A stretch of DNA of 64,000 nucleotides from Streptomyces viridiviolaceus (GTDB taxonomy: Bacteria; Actinomycetota; Actinomycetes; Streptomycetales; Streptomycetaceae): NCBI RefSeq assembly GCF_014650995.1, contig NZ_BMWA01000036.1:1-64000 (forward strand). Reading direction: 5' to 3'. The number at the start of each line of letters is the position of its first letter. Positions within the stretch are counted from its first letter, which is position 1. This document shows positions 9,694 through 17,682 of the stretch, in pieces. The notes under the pieces were generated by a model. The model made no database searches and had not been told where the DNA came from. It saw only the letters and a list, made by a program, of their open reading frames with translations. Made by a program: the position numbers and the translations under genes.

Positions 9694-10689
9694 TTGCACC
9701 ATTTGGCCGGTCGGCTGAGCGCACTCGACCCGGAGGCAGGCGAGAGTCTGCGGATCGTGTCGTATTTCGACGTCCTCATCACCCGGGGCGCTGGACTCGA
9801 CGGGCTCCTGCGTGGTGCCGCGGTCCTTTCCGGGACAGTCGCGGGCGCCGAGATCCGAGGGCGCGTGAGCCGACGCGACCCCGACGGGCATTCGGTCACG
9901 GAGGCCGTCGAAAGCCGGCGTTCCCCCCAGATGTCTCACGGCGACTGGACGGTCTGGCTCGAGAGAGACGGGGAACCGGAACCCAACGACGAGATGATCG
10001 TGGAGCGCCTCGCGCTGGGCGTCGAGCTGATCGAGGGGCGCCGCCGTCCCGAGCGCGGCTTCGACGCGGTCATCGACGCCGCCCGTCCGATCGCCGAGCG
10101 GGTGACGCTCCTCGCGAAGCACCGGCTCGACGCGGCGACGCCGGTACGGATCCTGGCCACCGCCGCGGACACTGCCGAGCTCGGCGCACCCTCCGCGATC
10201 GTGCCGACCCGGTACGGGCTTCTGAGGGCCACACTCGACGTCTTCGGCAAGCTCGATCCGCCGGAACCGGTCGGGTTCGGGACCTGGGTGCGTGCCGACC
10301 GGGCCCCCGACTCCTGGGACGCGGCGATCATCGCGCTCCGGCTGACGGACGACTCCGCACCGGCCGTCGACGCGACCGATCTCGGAGCGATGCTCCTGCT
10401 CGCCCAGGCGTACGACCCACAGAACCCTCACGACGACGTGCGCGCTCTCGCCGGGCTCGATACGCGTTCCGCGGACGTACTCCGCACGCTGGTGGAAGCC
10501 GACAGCATCCGCTCCGCCGCCGCCACACTGGGCATGCACCACTCCACCGTGCAAGCACGCCATGAAGCGCTGACACAAACCCTCGGCTACGACCCGCGCA
10601 CCAACGTCGGCCAGATGCGGTACATCGCCGCGGCACTGCTGCTACGCCTCACCGACCCGATCACCCCGGTGCACTCCAAGCCGGCTTAG
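9694..10689 (+). CDS. PucR/CdaR-type transcriptional regulator
   Basis: A 331-residue regulator starting at TTG 9694, chosen because AAAGGGAGAG lies immediately upstream. The C-terminal 60 residues form the PucR-type helix-turn-helix (VLRTLVEADSIRSAAATLGM, then a recognition helix with HHSTVQARHEAL). The N-terminal part is a probable ligand-sensing region without a clear GAF or PAS signature. PucR proteins activate catabolic genes in response to a metabolite. Its place at the end of the esterase-dehydrogenase-esterase cluster suggests it controls that cluster. A second PucR-type protein is at 60407. Confidence 0.8.
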   Translation: MHHLAGRLSALDPEAGESLRIVSYFDVLITRGAGLDGLLRGAAVLSGTVAGAEIRGRVSRRDPDGHSVTEAVESRRSPQMSHGDWTVWLERDGEPEPNDEMIVERLALGVELIEGRRRPERGFDAVIDAARPIAERVTLLAKHRLDAATPVRILATAADTAELGAPSAIVPTRYGLLRATLDVFGKLDPPEPVGFGTWVRADRAPDSWDAAIIALRLTDDSAPAVDATDLGAMLLLAQAYDPQNPHDDVRALAGLDTRSADVLRTLVEADSIRSAAATLGMHHSTVQARHEALTQTLGYDPRTNVGQMRYIAAALLLRLTDPITPVHSKPA

Positions 10690-10789
10690 GGCTCATAACA
10701 AGGTTGGTGGACAGGACCTGTTCAGCGGTCGGTGTCGCGCACGATAAACCCGGCGACGTCGACGATCCTCCCCGGGATACTGGTCGCCC

Positions 10790-11536
10790 ATGGATGAGGT
10801 CAAAGTCGTCGTCGCCCATTCCGAGCGCGCGACCCTGCGCGTCGGCGACGTGTTCCTGAAGGTGGACGCCGATCAGGGGCGCATCGACGTCGAGGTCGAG
10901 GCGATGGCCCTGGCGCCGGTCCCGACCCCGAAGGTCCTGTGGCGCACGCCGCCCGTGCTCGCGATCGCCGCGGTCCCGGGGGCGGCGCTCGGCCGCCTCG
11001 GCGAGCCGTCGACCGCGTCCCCGGCGGCATGGGCCGCGGCGGGCGCCGCCATCCGGAAACTGCACGACGCGCCGCTGCCGACCCGGCCCGGCCGGGCCGG
11101 CCGGGGCCTCGACGAGCTGGCGGCAGATCTCGACGGCGAGTGCGAGTGGCTCGTGACGAACGCAGTCCTGCCCGCCGACCTGGTCACCCGCAACCGCCAG
11201 GTCGCCCAGGCCGCGCTCCGACCGTGGACTCCGGCGTTCACACACGGCGACCTACAGATCGCTCACGTCTTCGTCGACGGCGACGAGATCACGGGCATCA
11301 TCGACTGGTCCGAAGCGGGCCAGGGCGATGCCCTGTACGACCTCGCCACCCTCACGCTAGGACACGAGGAGCACCTCGGCGACGTCGTCGCCGGCTATGG
11401 CACCGACGTCGACCTCGACGTGATCCGCGCGTGGTGGTCATTGCGAAGCCTGCTGGGGGTTCGCTGGCTGGTCGAGCACGGCTTCGACCCGACCGCGCCG
11501 GGCTGTGAAGTCGACGTCCTGAGATCCCAGACGTGA
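10790..11536 (+). CDS. Aminoglycoside phosphotransferase (APH)-family kinase
   Basis: A 248-residue protein with the APH/choline-kinase fold. The catalytic loop is HGDLQ with His152 and Asp154; the metal-binding motif is IIDW with Asp172. An N-lobe beta-sheet region (LRVGDVFLKVD) precedes them. Such small Streptomyces APH-family proteins may inactivate an antibiotic or phosphorylate another small molecule; sequence alone cannot decide. It begins at ATG 10790 and ends 21 bases before the next reading frame. Length is slightly short for a true aminoglycoside phosphotransferase (about 265 residues). Confidence 0.82.
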   Translation: MDEVKVVVAHSERATLRVGDVFLKVDADQGRIDVEVEAMALAPVPTPKVLWRTPPVLAIAAVPGAALGRLGEPSTASPAAWAAAGAAIRKLHDAPLPTRPGRAGRGLDELAADLDGECEWLVTNAVLPADLVTRNRQVAQAALRPWTPAFTHGDLQIAHVFVDGDEITGIIDWSEAGQGDALYDLATLTLGHEEHLGDVVAGYGTDVDLDVIRAWWSLRSLLGVRWLVEHGFDPTAPGCEVDVLRSQT

Positions 11537-11557
11537 GACTGCGCGGGCCCGACTGCT

Positions 11558-12129
11558 ATGAGTGCCGTTCTGGTGATGGGGCTATTTGGACTTCCCCACC
11601 CCCTGCTAGACATGAAGGCAAACCTTGTCTGGGCGGACATTGCCCGGGTGCTCAGCCTGCTGTTCGACGCCGGGTGGTCTTGGGGAGCGCTGGCGGTGGC
11701 GGTCGGCTGGTTGGCCCAGACCTGGGTCCGAGGGGCGCTGGTTGGGGTTCTGGCGCTGGCCGGGGCCACGGTGTCCTACTACGTGACGGATGCTTTCGCT
11801 TGGGGGCTGGCTCGGACATGGTCCGGTGGTTGGCGGTGGGTCTGCCGCTCGGGTTGCTGCTGGGTGCAGTGGGCGCCACGATCAGGCGGCCGGGAGCAGT
11901 CGGGTTGCTTGCCGCCTTGACGGTTCCGGTGGGTGCTGCGTTGCAGATGGTGGTGCTGCCGCCGCAGCCGCTCGTCAACTCGAATCTGGACGTTGTTGTC
12001 GCTGAGGCCATCGTCTGGACGGCAGCTGTGCTCGGTGCCGGCTGGGCTGTCTACCGTTTCCAGCTCGAGAGGCATGCAGTCGACGTCGGGCCGCGAACCG
12101 GAGAGGGAGTCCCGTCCATCGACTCGTGA
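11558..12129 (+). pseudogene. Small multi-spanning membrane protein, frameshifted
   Basis: The ATG at 11558 opens a hydrophobic protein (SLLFDAGWSWGALAVAVGWL, then GALVGVLALAGATVSYYVTD). Near 11820 the coding signal moves to another frame, which continues DMVRWLAVGLPLGLLLGAVG, TIRRPGAVGLLAALTVPVGA and EAIVWTAAVLGAGWAVYRF before stopping at 12129. Joined, the two halves make a five-helix membrane protein of about 180 residues, a common Streptomyces family of unknown function. A few residues may also be lost at the junction. Confidence 0.65.
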
Positions 12130-12209
12130 GATGGCCGACGCCGGTGAACGCGTAGCACTCGGCGTTCACCTGCTGCTGCCGAGCTGTCTCCGCCGTCCAC
12201 GGCTGTGAT

Positions 12210-12330
12210 CTAGCTCTTCTTCGACCAGGTGGTGCGGGTGCCCTTGCGGGTCATGAGAGTGATGAGTGCGCAGGTCAGGTGGGCTTCTGAGTGTTGCGGG
12301 AGACGTTCGTAGTCGCGGACGGTGCGCCGG
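12210..12330 (-). pseudogene. C-terminal fragment of an IS5-type transposase
   Basis: Reading leftward, the frame gives VRDYERLPQHSEAHLTCALI and ends TTWSKKS with a stop at 12210. This is the characteristic end of a group of Streptomyces IS5-family transposases. Only about 38 residues remain, fused in frame to an unrelated N-terminus. Confidence 0.65.
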
Positions 12331-12512
12331 GCTTTCATGCCCACCGCGGGTCTCGATACGGCCATGCCGTGCACCGCCTGCACATCGGCGAGGAACGAGC
12401 GGGTCAGGTCGCGGGCCTCGGCGATCTCCTCGCTGCCCTCGAACGCGGCGGACACCGATAGGGGGCGCTCGGCGAGCGGCTGCGGACCATCGTCGCGTCC
12501 GGGCAGGTCCAT
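12331..12512 (-). pseudogene. N-terminal fragment of an ATP-binding anti-sigma/regulatory protein
   Basis: From the ATG at 12512 the frame reads MDLPGRDD, then AAFEGSEEIAEARDLTRSFL and VQAVHGMAVS. This is the usual opening of small Streptomyces HATPase_c (RsbW-like) proteins, which continue into an NxxxN ATP site. Here the ATPase part is absent and an IS5 transposase tail follows in frame. Confidence 0.5.
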
Positions 12513-12660
12513 CCAGTCCGCCTCACGTCCGAAGCGCCGACAATTTCCCACCCCGCTTACCCCGAGAAACAGCACCGCAGTCCGGCACGAGCGAAAATCG
12601 ATTCTGGAAATCCTGTGCGGGTATGCGTCTCAGGCGAGGTGTTCGAAGACGGAAGGACAC

Positions 12661-12792
12661 ATGGTGGTGGACCGGCAGGCAGGCGGATGGACCTTCCTCA
12701 CCAACCATGCCCGCGTGCTGCTTGCCGTCGCACGGAACAGGGGCTCGCCGGGAACCGCCGAGCCGGCCGGTCGCTTCGCCCGCACCTGCTGA
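12661..12792 (+). pseudogene. N-terminal fragment of a winged-helix regulator
   Basis: GGAAGGAC precedes the ATG at 12661. The 43-residue frame contains GWTFLTNHARVLLAVARNRG, the first helices of a MarR/ArsR-type family common in Streptomyces, then leaves the family pattern and stops. The recognition helix is missing. Confidence 0.45.
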
Positions 12793-12896
12793 GCTGGTCA
12801 TACTGGCGCCGCAGACGCCAGGTCGTCGCCCGCCACTGCTACTACCAACGACGACTCCGCTCGTTGGAGCGGGCGGTCCAGCAAGACCGCCCCTGA
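12777..12896 (+). pseudogene. Possible transposase C-terminal fragment
   Basis: An overlapping frame ends with HLLSWSYWRRRRQVVARHCY, an Arg-rich tail resembling the end of IS-type transposases in actinobacteria. Short and tentative. Confidence 0.3.
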
Positions 12897-12966
12897 CGCA
12901 CCACCAGCCAACTACGCTCCGGACGATGCCTCTGAACAGGCCAGATAGCAAAACGCTGCTGGATTA

Positions 12967-13515
12967 CTAGGCCTTCGATGGCTCACGCAGCCAGTACAGG
13001 CCCGCGTCGCGCTCCAGCAGGCACAGGTCGATCAGATATCTGCGAATAGTCACGTGATCGGTGTTCGAGCCTTCGCACCAATCACGCAACGTCTCGTTGA
13101 TCGCTTTCTCGTCGTACCTGGCGCCCGGTTCGAACGACCTCTCGGCCAGGTACTGGAGCACGGTGCGGCGGCGACTCAGCTGCGCGGGCACCCGGGTCAG
13201 CCGGCCCTCTCGGGTGAAGGTGCGCAGCAAGGTCTCCACTTGCTGGTCACCGGAGCCGTGGTCCTCCACCGGCGGGGCCGGCTCAGCCTCGCGGGCGGTG
13301 TTGCGCAATGCCTCGGCGTCGACCCTCATCTCGGCCCCGTCGTCCACGACGAGCCCCGCGCTGCGCAGCCGCCGTACCGCACCCGCAGCGTCTTTCACGG
13401 ACACGCCTGCTGCACTGGCCACCTCGGACAATGTGCTCGCCCCCAACGCGATCGCTGAGAACACGCGCAGACGGGCGGGCTCGGCAAGCAGGCCAACGAT
13501 TGTCGCCGGCGTCAC
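12967..13515 (-). CDS. DUF2087-containing ArsR-like transcriptional regulator
   Basis: A 182-residue protein starting at GTG 13515, with GAGGGAG upstream. Residues 1-70 form an ArsR-like winged helix (LLAEPARLRVFSAIALGAST, then SEVASAAGVSVKDAAGAVRRL). The C-terminal 75 residues match the DUF2087 pattern: RRRTVLQYLAERSFEPGARY, then INETLRDW and HVTIRRYLIDLCLLERD with a terminal YWL. Proteins of this build are small DNA-binding regulators of unknown ligand. It looks intact, in contrast to its surroundings. Confidence 0.85.
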   Translation of the reverse strand: MTPATIVGLLAEPARLRVFSAIALGASTLSEVASAAGVSVKDAAGAVRRLRSAGLVVDDGAEMRVDAEALRNTAREAEPAPPVEDHGSGDQQVETLLRTFTREGRLTRVPAQLSRRRTVLQYLAERSFEPGARYDEKAINETLRDWCEGSNTDHVTIRRYLIDLCLLERDAGLYWLREPSKA

Positions 13516-13607
13516 AGAATCTCCCTCGTTCTATTTGGTCGTGTGTGTCATGCGTCCCTGCTTGTTGCACGGGAATTCATTCGTCCGCAGGTAGCTTCTC
13601 ACTACGT

Positions 13608-14041
13608 TCAGCACCGTGAAGAGCACTTTTTTCCGGCTTCTTGGGTGACGTGCTGAATCAGGCCACGTTGCAGGAACGCGTGCACCGCGCCCGCGATGCG
13701 GGCACGATCGACACCCAACTCTGTTCTGGCCTCCTCCATCGTCCAGCCGGACAGCGGCGTGAGGAGCTCACCGAACGCCCGGGGCACACTCGACACCGCG
13801 TCGGACACGGCTTCCCCGATCCAGTCGTCGCCCCGGGGTCGCCGTGGGGCGGTGTCGCGAGCAGGTGCGGCCCCGGCTGGCCGGCGTCCCGGCTGGTGCG
13901 CTCCACGGATGTCGTCGCCCACCGCGCGGCCAGGGCCGCGTGGAAGGCGAACGCGGTCTCGTCGTCGGCCGCCGCGACGTCTACGACGACCAGTCCGGGC
14001 TCGGACACGTGTACCTCGTTGATCGCTTGCATGTCCGGCAC
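13608..14041 (-). pseudogene. DUF6207-like N-terminal fragment fused to an unidentified C-terminal fragment
   Basis: From the ATG at 14041 the frame encodes NEVHVSEPGLVVVDVAAADD and RWATTSVERTSRDAGQPG, which resembles the Streptomyces DUF6207 family. Near 13850 the frame changes and a different, charged segment follows (SGWTMEEARTELGVDRARIA, a helix-turn-helix-like stretch), stopping at 13608. The parts are probably remnants of two genes. Confidence 0.5.
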
Positions 14042-14279
14042 GACGCACCTGGAGCCGGCGGCAGTTCACGCGGAAGCCCGCATTCACCCGCCCGGAGGGC
14101 TCCTGCGGCATGGGAGGCCTGGCTGGCAGCCGGTCTGCCCATAGGGATGCCACTGACCCCATGGGTCAAGATCAAACTTGAGGGTCTGGAGAAGACCAGG
14201 CGTTGGCGGCCCTCGGACGCGTGTGGGCGCCCTGACGGTTGCGGGCCGCGCCGTCTGCCGCGGGCGGCCCGCGCGGTGT

Positions 14280-15101
14280 TCAGCGTTTGGCGGTGCCCAT
14301 TTGTTCGGGGACTGTCTGCAGGTATGCGCGTTCGACAGGCTCGGTGGTGGTGGGCTCGTGGTTGTCTGCAGCGGGGTGCTTGGGCCGTCTCTGCCAGGTG
14401 TGTGGGCGGTCTGTCACGGCGAGCAGGCGGTTGATGCGGCGGGCGAATTCGTCTCCGGGCAGGGGAAGCTCGGTGTCCGGTTCTCGGAGGTAGCCGGCCG
14501 TGACGGCGGCGGGGAGGTAGGCCATGAGTTTGCTGACCGCGGCTGGGCGCGACCGCACGGTCTGCTTGGCGAGGTGGCGCAGGATGCGCATGAACTGGGT
14601 GGTGGTGGCGCTGGTGATCCGGTGGTCTGCGGGATTCCAGCTGGTGCCGTCGTCCCAGGCCGGGGGTTCGGGTGCGGGCTGGACGTCGTCGGTTTGCTGG
14701 TGCCACCGCTCGGCCGTGGTCCGTTCCCCCAGCGCGAGGTGGTGCAGGTAGAGGCAGTAGGCGGCGGCCTGTCCGGCGCCGGCCGCGTACTGCCACCAGA
14801 AGCGTGCGCCCTCGACGGTGTCGGTCAGTTGCAGGACGCAGGCGAGGACCAGGGCGCTGCGTGGTTCGGGGACCTGGCCGGTGACGAATTTGGTGACGGT
14901 GGTGGGCGGGGTGTGCAGGGCGAGGGTTTCGCACAGGGCGCGCAGGTCCTGGGCGGCTGCGTTGGGGGTGCTGTCCTGGGCGGGGTTGCCGGTGGGGCGT
15001 GTGCGGGCTGCGGTCGGGGCGGGGCAGGGGACGCTCTCGCGGACAACGGTGCGTTCGCGTACGAGCAGTGCTCTGGAGAGGAGCTCTTCGATGCGGGTCA
15101 C
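14280..15101 (-). CDS. Conserved Streptomyces protein of unknown function, coupled to a sigma-like ORF
   Basis: A 273-residue protein starting at GTG 15101 with CCGGAGG upstream; its GTGA overlaps the stop of the preceding ORF, so the pair is translationally coupled. It opens MTRIEELLSRALLVRERTVV and has a short HTH-like stretch (TVTKFVTGQVPEPRSALVL), then a conserved core EGARFWWQYAAGAGQ and YCLYLHHLALGER. I know this architecture only as a Streptomyces hypothetical next to small sigma-70-region-4-like proteins; an accessory regulator is a guess. A second, partial copy of the core (ARFWWQYAAGAGQ) lies at 43115-43290. Confidence 0.6.
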   Translation of the reverse strand: MTRIEELLSRALLVRERTVVRESVPCPAPTAARTRPTGNPAQDSTPNAAAQDLRALCETLALHTPPTTVTKFVTGQVPEPRSALVLACVLQLTDTVEGARFWWQYAAGAGQAAAYCLYLHHLALGERTTAERWHQQTDDVQPAPEPPAWDDGTSWNPADHRITSATTTQFMRILRHLAKQTVRSRPAAVSKLMAYLPAAVTAGYLREPDTELPLPGDEFARRINRLLAVTDRPHTWQRRPKHPAADNHEPTTTEPVERAYLQTVPEQMGTAKR

Positions 15102-15333
15102 GAGGTTGTTCCTCCGGTCGAGGGCGGCGAGTCCAGGACGCTCTTCACGAAGTGGGTGGCGTGGCGTTCGTCGGAGCGGACGGTGGCCAGTGAGGCTCCC
15201 ACCAGAGCTGATACGGCCTCGGGGGTGAAGCCGCACAGGCGGCGCAGCACCATGACGTCGAACTGGCGGCCGGGCAGGTGGCTGATCGCGGTGAACAGCT
15301 CCACGAGCTCCGGGACCTGGTCCACGTCGGCAC
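15098..15333 (-). pseudogene. Sigma-70 region-4-like C-terminal segment
   Basis: The last 78 codons of the frame ending at 15098 read LFTAISHLPGRQFDVMVLRR, then GFTPEAVSALVGASLATVRS. That is the helix-turn-helix pattern of sigma factor region 4 (LP..Q.dV..LR...G....AVA.LLG.S..TV). Region 2 is absent. The segment is fused in frame behind a tpg fragment and overlaps the next gene by GTGA, so it is the natural partner of the 14280-15101 gene with its own 5' end replaced. Confidence 0.55.
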
Positions 15334-15540
15334 GCGCGGCGAGGACCGGGCGCGGCTTCTTGATCTGGTTCTTGACGTACCGTTCGACGGTGCGCTGGGA
15401 GATGCGCAGCATCTGGGCGACCGGTCTGGTGCCCTTGAGCTGCTTGACCAGGTAGCGCATCTGCGCCGGCGCGCTCTTGGGTGCCGGGCGGGTGAACGAT
15501 TTCTGCACCGCGGCGTCCAGGCGTCCCCGAACAGGGTCAT
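15334..15540 (-). pseudogene. tpg: 5' part of tpg (telomere terminal protein), frameshifted
   Basis: The ATG at 15540 encodes MTLFGDA; one base is missing within the next codons, and the correct frame continues LDAAVQKSFTRPAPKSAPAQ, MRYLVKQLKGTRPVAQML and ISQRTVERYVKNQIKKPRP. This is the N-terminal DNA-binding/HTH part of Streptomyces Tpg, the protein covalently attached to chromosome and linear-plasmid ends. After VLAAR it changes into a sigma-region-4-like segment. Full Tpg has about 184 residues; only about 65 are here. The matching C-terminal third is found at 27368-27565. Confidence 0.75.
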
Positions 15541-15604
15541 CGTCCTCTCCACTTCGTATTCGCCGTTTGTCGGTGTGCGTCACGGTCAGGTCGCGGCAGT
15601 CCAT

Positions 15605-15938
15605 GACGTTGCTGTAGAGCAGGGCCGGGATGAGCTGGCCGATGCGGACCAGGTGCTCGCCGTACCCGGCCTATGCCACCCGGCTGGTCACCCAGCCCGG
15701 CCACGGCTCCATTGCGGACGCTCTGTGCGGCGTCATGTACGGCACGCTACCGGCCACCTGTGACGTCGGAGACGGAGACCGGACAGCCCCAGGCGTCGGG
15801 GACGTGCGGCAAGTCGGCTTGCGGGCATGTCCATTGGGCGGTCAGATGAGGGTGCCCCGACAACGAGAAGACAACGGGCAGTCGTTCTTTGAAGAACGAC
15901 CGGAGAAGACCGCACCGCTCCCACTCAGCTCAGCCGGG
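15605..15938. other. Region without a recognisable gene
   Basis: Upstream of the tpg remnant I expected a tap-like gene but find none. One plus-strand frame around 15650-15760 (YPAYATRLVTQPGHGSIADA) looks coding-like but has no family I recognise. Confidence 0.3.
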
Positions 15939-16534
15939 TCAGGGCTTCCACGTGCGGAGCATGGCGGCGATCCCGGAAGCGGTGGAACGCGGACTGTTCA
16001 ACTCGTGAGCGAGCGCGGCCAGTTGCTCGCGGGTCGGGTTGACCGGGATGTTGCCGGCTTCGAGGTACATGACGGCGACGACGCAGGCAACCGTCAGATT
16101 GGAGCGCTCCAGCCAGCGGCAGCGGCCGAGGGTATGCATCAGGGCTGCAGCTCGGGCGTAGGGGCCGTCATAGACGGGCAGGCCCAGCTCGACACCGATG
16201 TCCTTGACCCGCACGGGGCCACCCGCCGCCCGCCGCCCGCACGAACTTCATGATCCGCTGGTAGTCGGGCGGGAGGGCCTCCTCCCCCATGCCCCGGACC
16301 GCGGTGCGAGACCAGCAGTACCCCACGACCGCCCACCTGCGCCGGTACCGCCCGCGTCGCCGACTTCTCCGACTCCAGCTGGGGGTGCATGCGTTCCCAC
16401 ACGCGCTTCGCCGCAGCGAGTTCCTCACGCTCGGCGCGGACCTTCTCGAGCCATTCGACCAGGACCATCTCCTCCTCGTCGAGCTCCGCCCGGCGGGCGG
16501 CGACGCGTTCGGCGACTTCGCTGATCTCCGTCAT
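15939..16534 (-). pseudogene. Coiled-coil/winged-helix hypothetical protein, broken over three frames
   Basis: From ATG 16534 the frame gives a coiled coil (RRAELDEEEMVLVEWLEKVR, then EELAAAKRVWERM). A second frame continues LPPDYQRIMKFVRAAGG. A third gives VRVKDIGVELGLPVYDGPYA and NIPVNPTREQLAALAHELNS, stopping at 15939. Coiled coil followed by a winged-helix 'VRVKDIG..LGL' domain is a build seen in short proteins linked to mobile DNA in Streptomyces. At least two frameshifts disable it. Confidence 0.5.
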
Positions 16535-16792
16535 CCCGCGAGCCTACGAACCCGCCCGACCTCATGACCTGGAAACTGGCAGACCGCCCTTGACCACCGG
16601 CCGATGAGCCCTCGGAAGCATCACGCCAGCCCACCCGACCAGCGGAGATCAAGATGGCGCAGCCTCAATCTTCGGGGCTGCGTCGTCGAACTCGTACCGT
16701 TCCAGGACGACCGCCGTGACAGGCGCAACTGGAGTCGCCGCCTGCGCCTGCGCACCACCAGTCATGACTAAGCAGACTCTGAGTAAAATTTT

Positions 16793-16823
16793 TTGAGACA
16801 AAACTCGAAGTCTCGTGTAGCGT
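16793..16823 (+). promoter_or_regulatory. Predicted promoter of the XRE-cupin regulator
   Basis: TTGAGA at 16793-16798 is followed after 17 bases by TGTAGC (16816-16821; TAGCGT overlaps it). A GAGAC-N10-GTCTC inverted repeat (16795-16814) overlaps the -35 element and could be the operator for autoregulation. The ATG is at 16831, only about 10 bases after the -10 element, so the transcript would be nearly leaderless. Confidence 0.5.
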
Positions 16824-16830
16824 CGCCGCC

Positions 16831-17400
16831 ATGTTCGAGTCCGAAGAGTCCGATGTCACGCTCGGAGACCGCCTCCGTCGCCGTCGGAAAGCTCTCCACC
16901 TGACGCTGCAACAGGTTGCCGAAGCCACCGGCATCACGGTCGGATACCTGTCGCAGCTTGAGCGCGGGCGCGCCAATGGAAGCGTCAGTACCTTGCAGAA
17001 GATCTGCGACGTGCTGAAGCTCAATGTCGGTGACCTCTTCGAGTCCAGCAGTACGCCGACACGGCCGGTTCTGCGTTTCGCAGACGCCACCAGTCGGCAG
17101 TTCGGCAACAAGGCGTCCAAGGTCAAGCTGACCCCGGCGCATTTCGACCACCTCGAAGTGCTCCTCGGCCACTTTGAGCCCGGCGGCGACACCGGCACGG
17201 ACCAGTACACGCACGGTGCTTCCGAAGAGCTCCTCGTGGTGCTGGAAGGCCAAGTGGAGTTGCAGGTCGGCACCACGACCCACACCCTCGGCCCGCTCGA
17301 TTCCGTGAGCTACAACAGTGGGCACCCCCACAAGGTCAGCGAACGCACGGGCACTCACCCCGCCAGGGTCATGTGGGCCATGGCGCCCCCCACGTACTGA
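16831..17400 (+). CDS. XRE-family regulator with C-terminal cupin domain
   Basis: A 189-residue protein. Residues 12-68 form an XRE helix-turn-helix (LGDRLRRRRKALHLTLQQVA, then GITVGYLSQLERGRANGSVS). Residues about 110-185 form a small-molecule-binding cupin (EELLVVLEGQVELQVGTTTH, then GHPHKVSE). Such regulators sense amino acids, polyamines or related metabolites and control nearby transport and oxidation genes. Here a POT-type transporter and a sarcosine-oxidase-like enzyme follow in the same direction, the likely targets. Confidence 0.88.
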   Translation: MFESEESDVTLGDRLRRRRKALHLTLQQVAEATGITVGYLSQLERGRANGSVSTLQKICDVLKLNVGDLFESSSTPTRPVLRFADATSRQFGNKASKVKLTPAHFDHLEVLLGHFEPGGDTGTDQYTHGASEELLVVLEGQVELQVGTTTHTLGPLDSVSYNSGHPHKVSERTGTHPARVMWAMAPPTY

Positions 17401-17682
17401 CCGGCGCACCTCAGGCAACTCCGCACGGCCACACCCCGCCGCCGAACCGGAGCCACCTGTATGGGGTGCCCCAGAGGCCACCCCGTTCACACGCGCCCCA
17501 CGGGGCCGTATCAGCCTGACCTTCCACGCGATCCGATCCCGTTCGGGGTCGCCGGATCATCCAACCGCTTGCAGCCACACGGCGCCGGACGGGCGAACTC
17601 CCCTGCCCGCATCGGCACTTCATGGCGACGTATCACTCGGCCACAGCCCCCGATCATCTGACGAGACACCCTAGGAGTTGTT

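Noticed and set aside
8350..10578. 742-codon minus-strand open frame
   Set aside because: It is antisense to the second esterase and the PucR gene, has no family motifs and is explained by high GC at third positions.
12143..12170. 9-bp inverted repeat GGTGAACGC as a terminator
   Set aside because: The loop is 10 bases and the stem weak; it lies between two relics, so a function cannot be supported.
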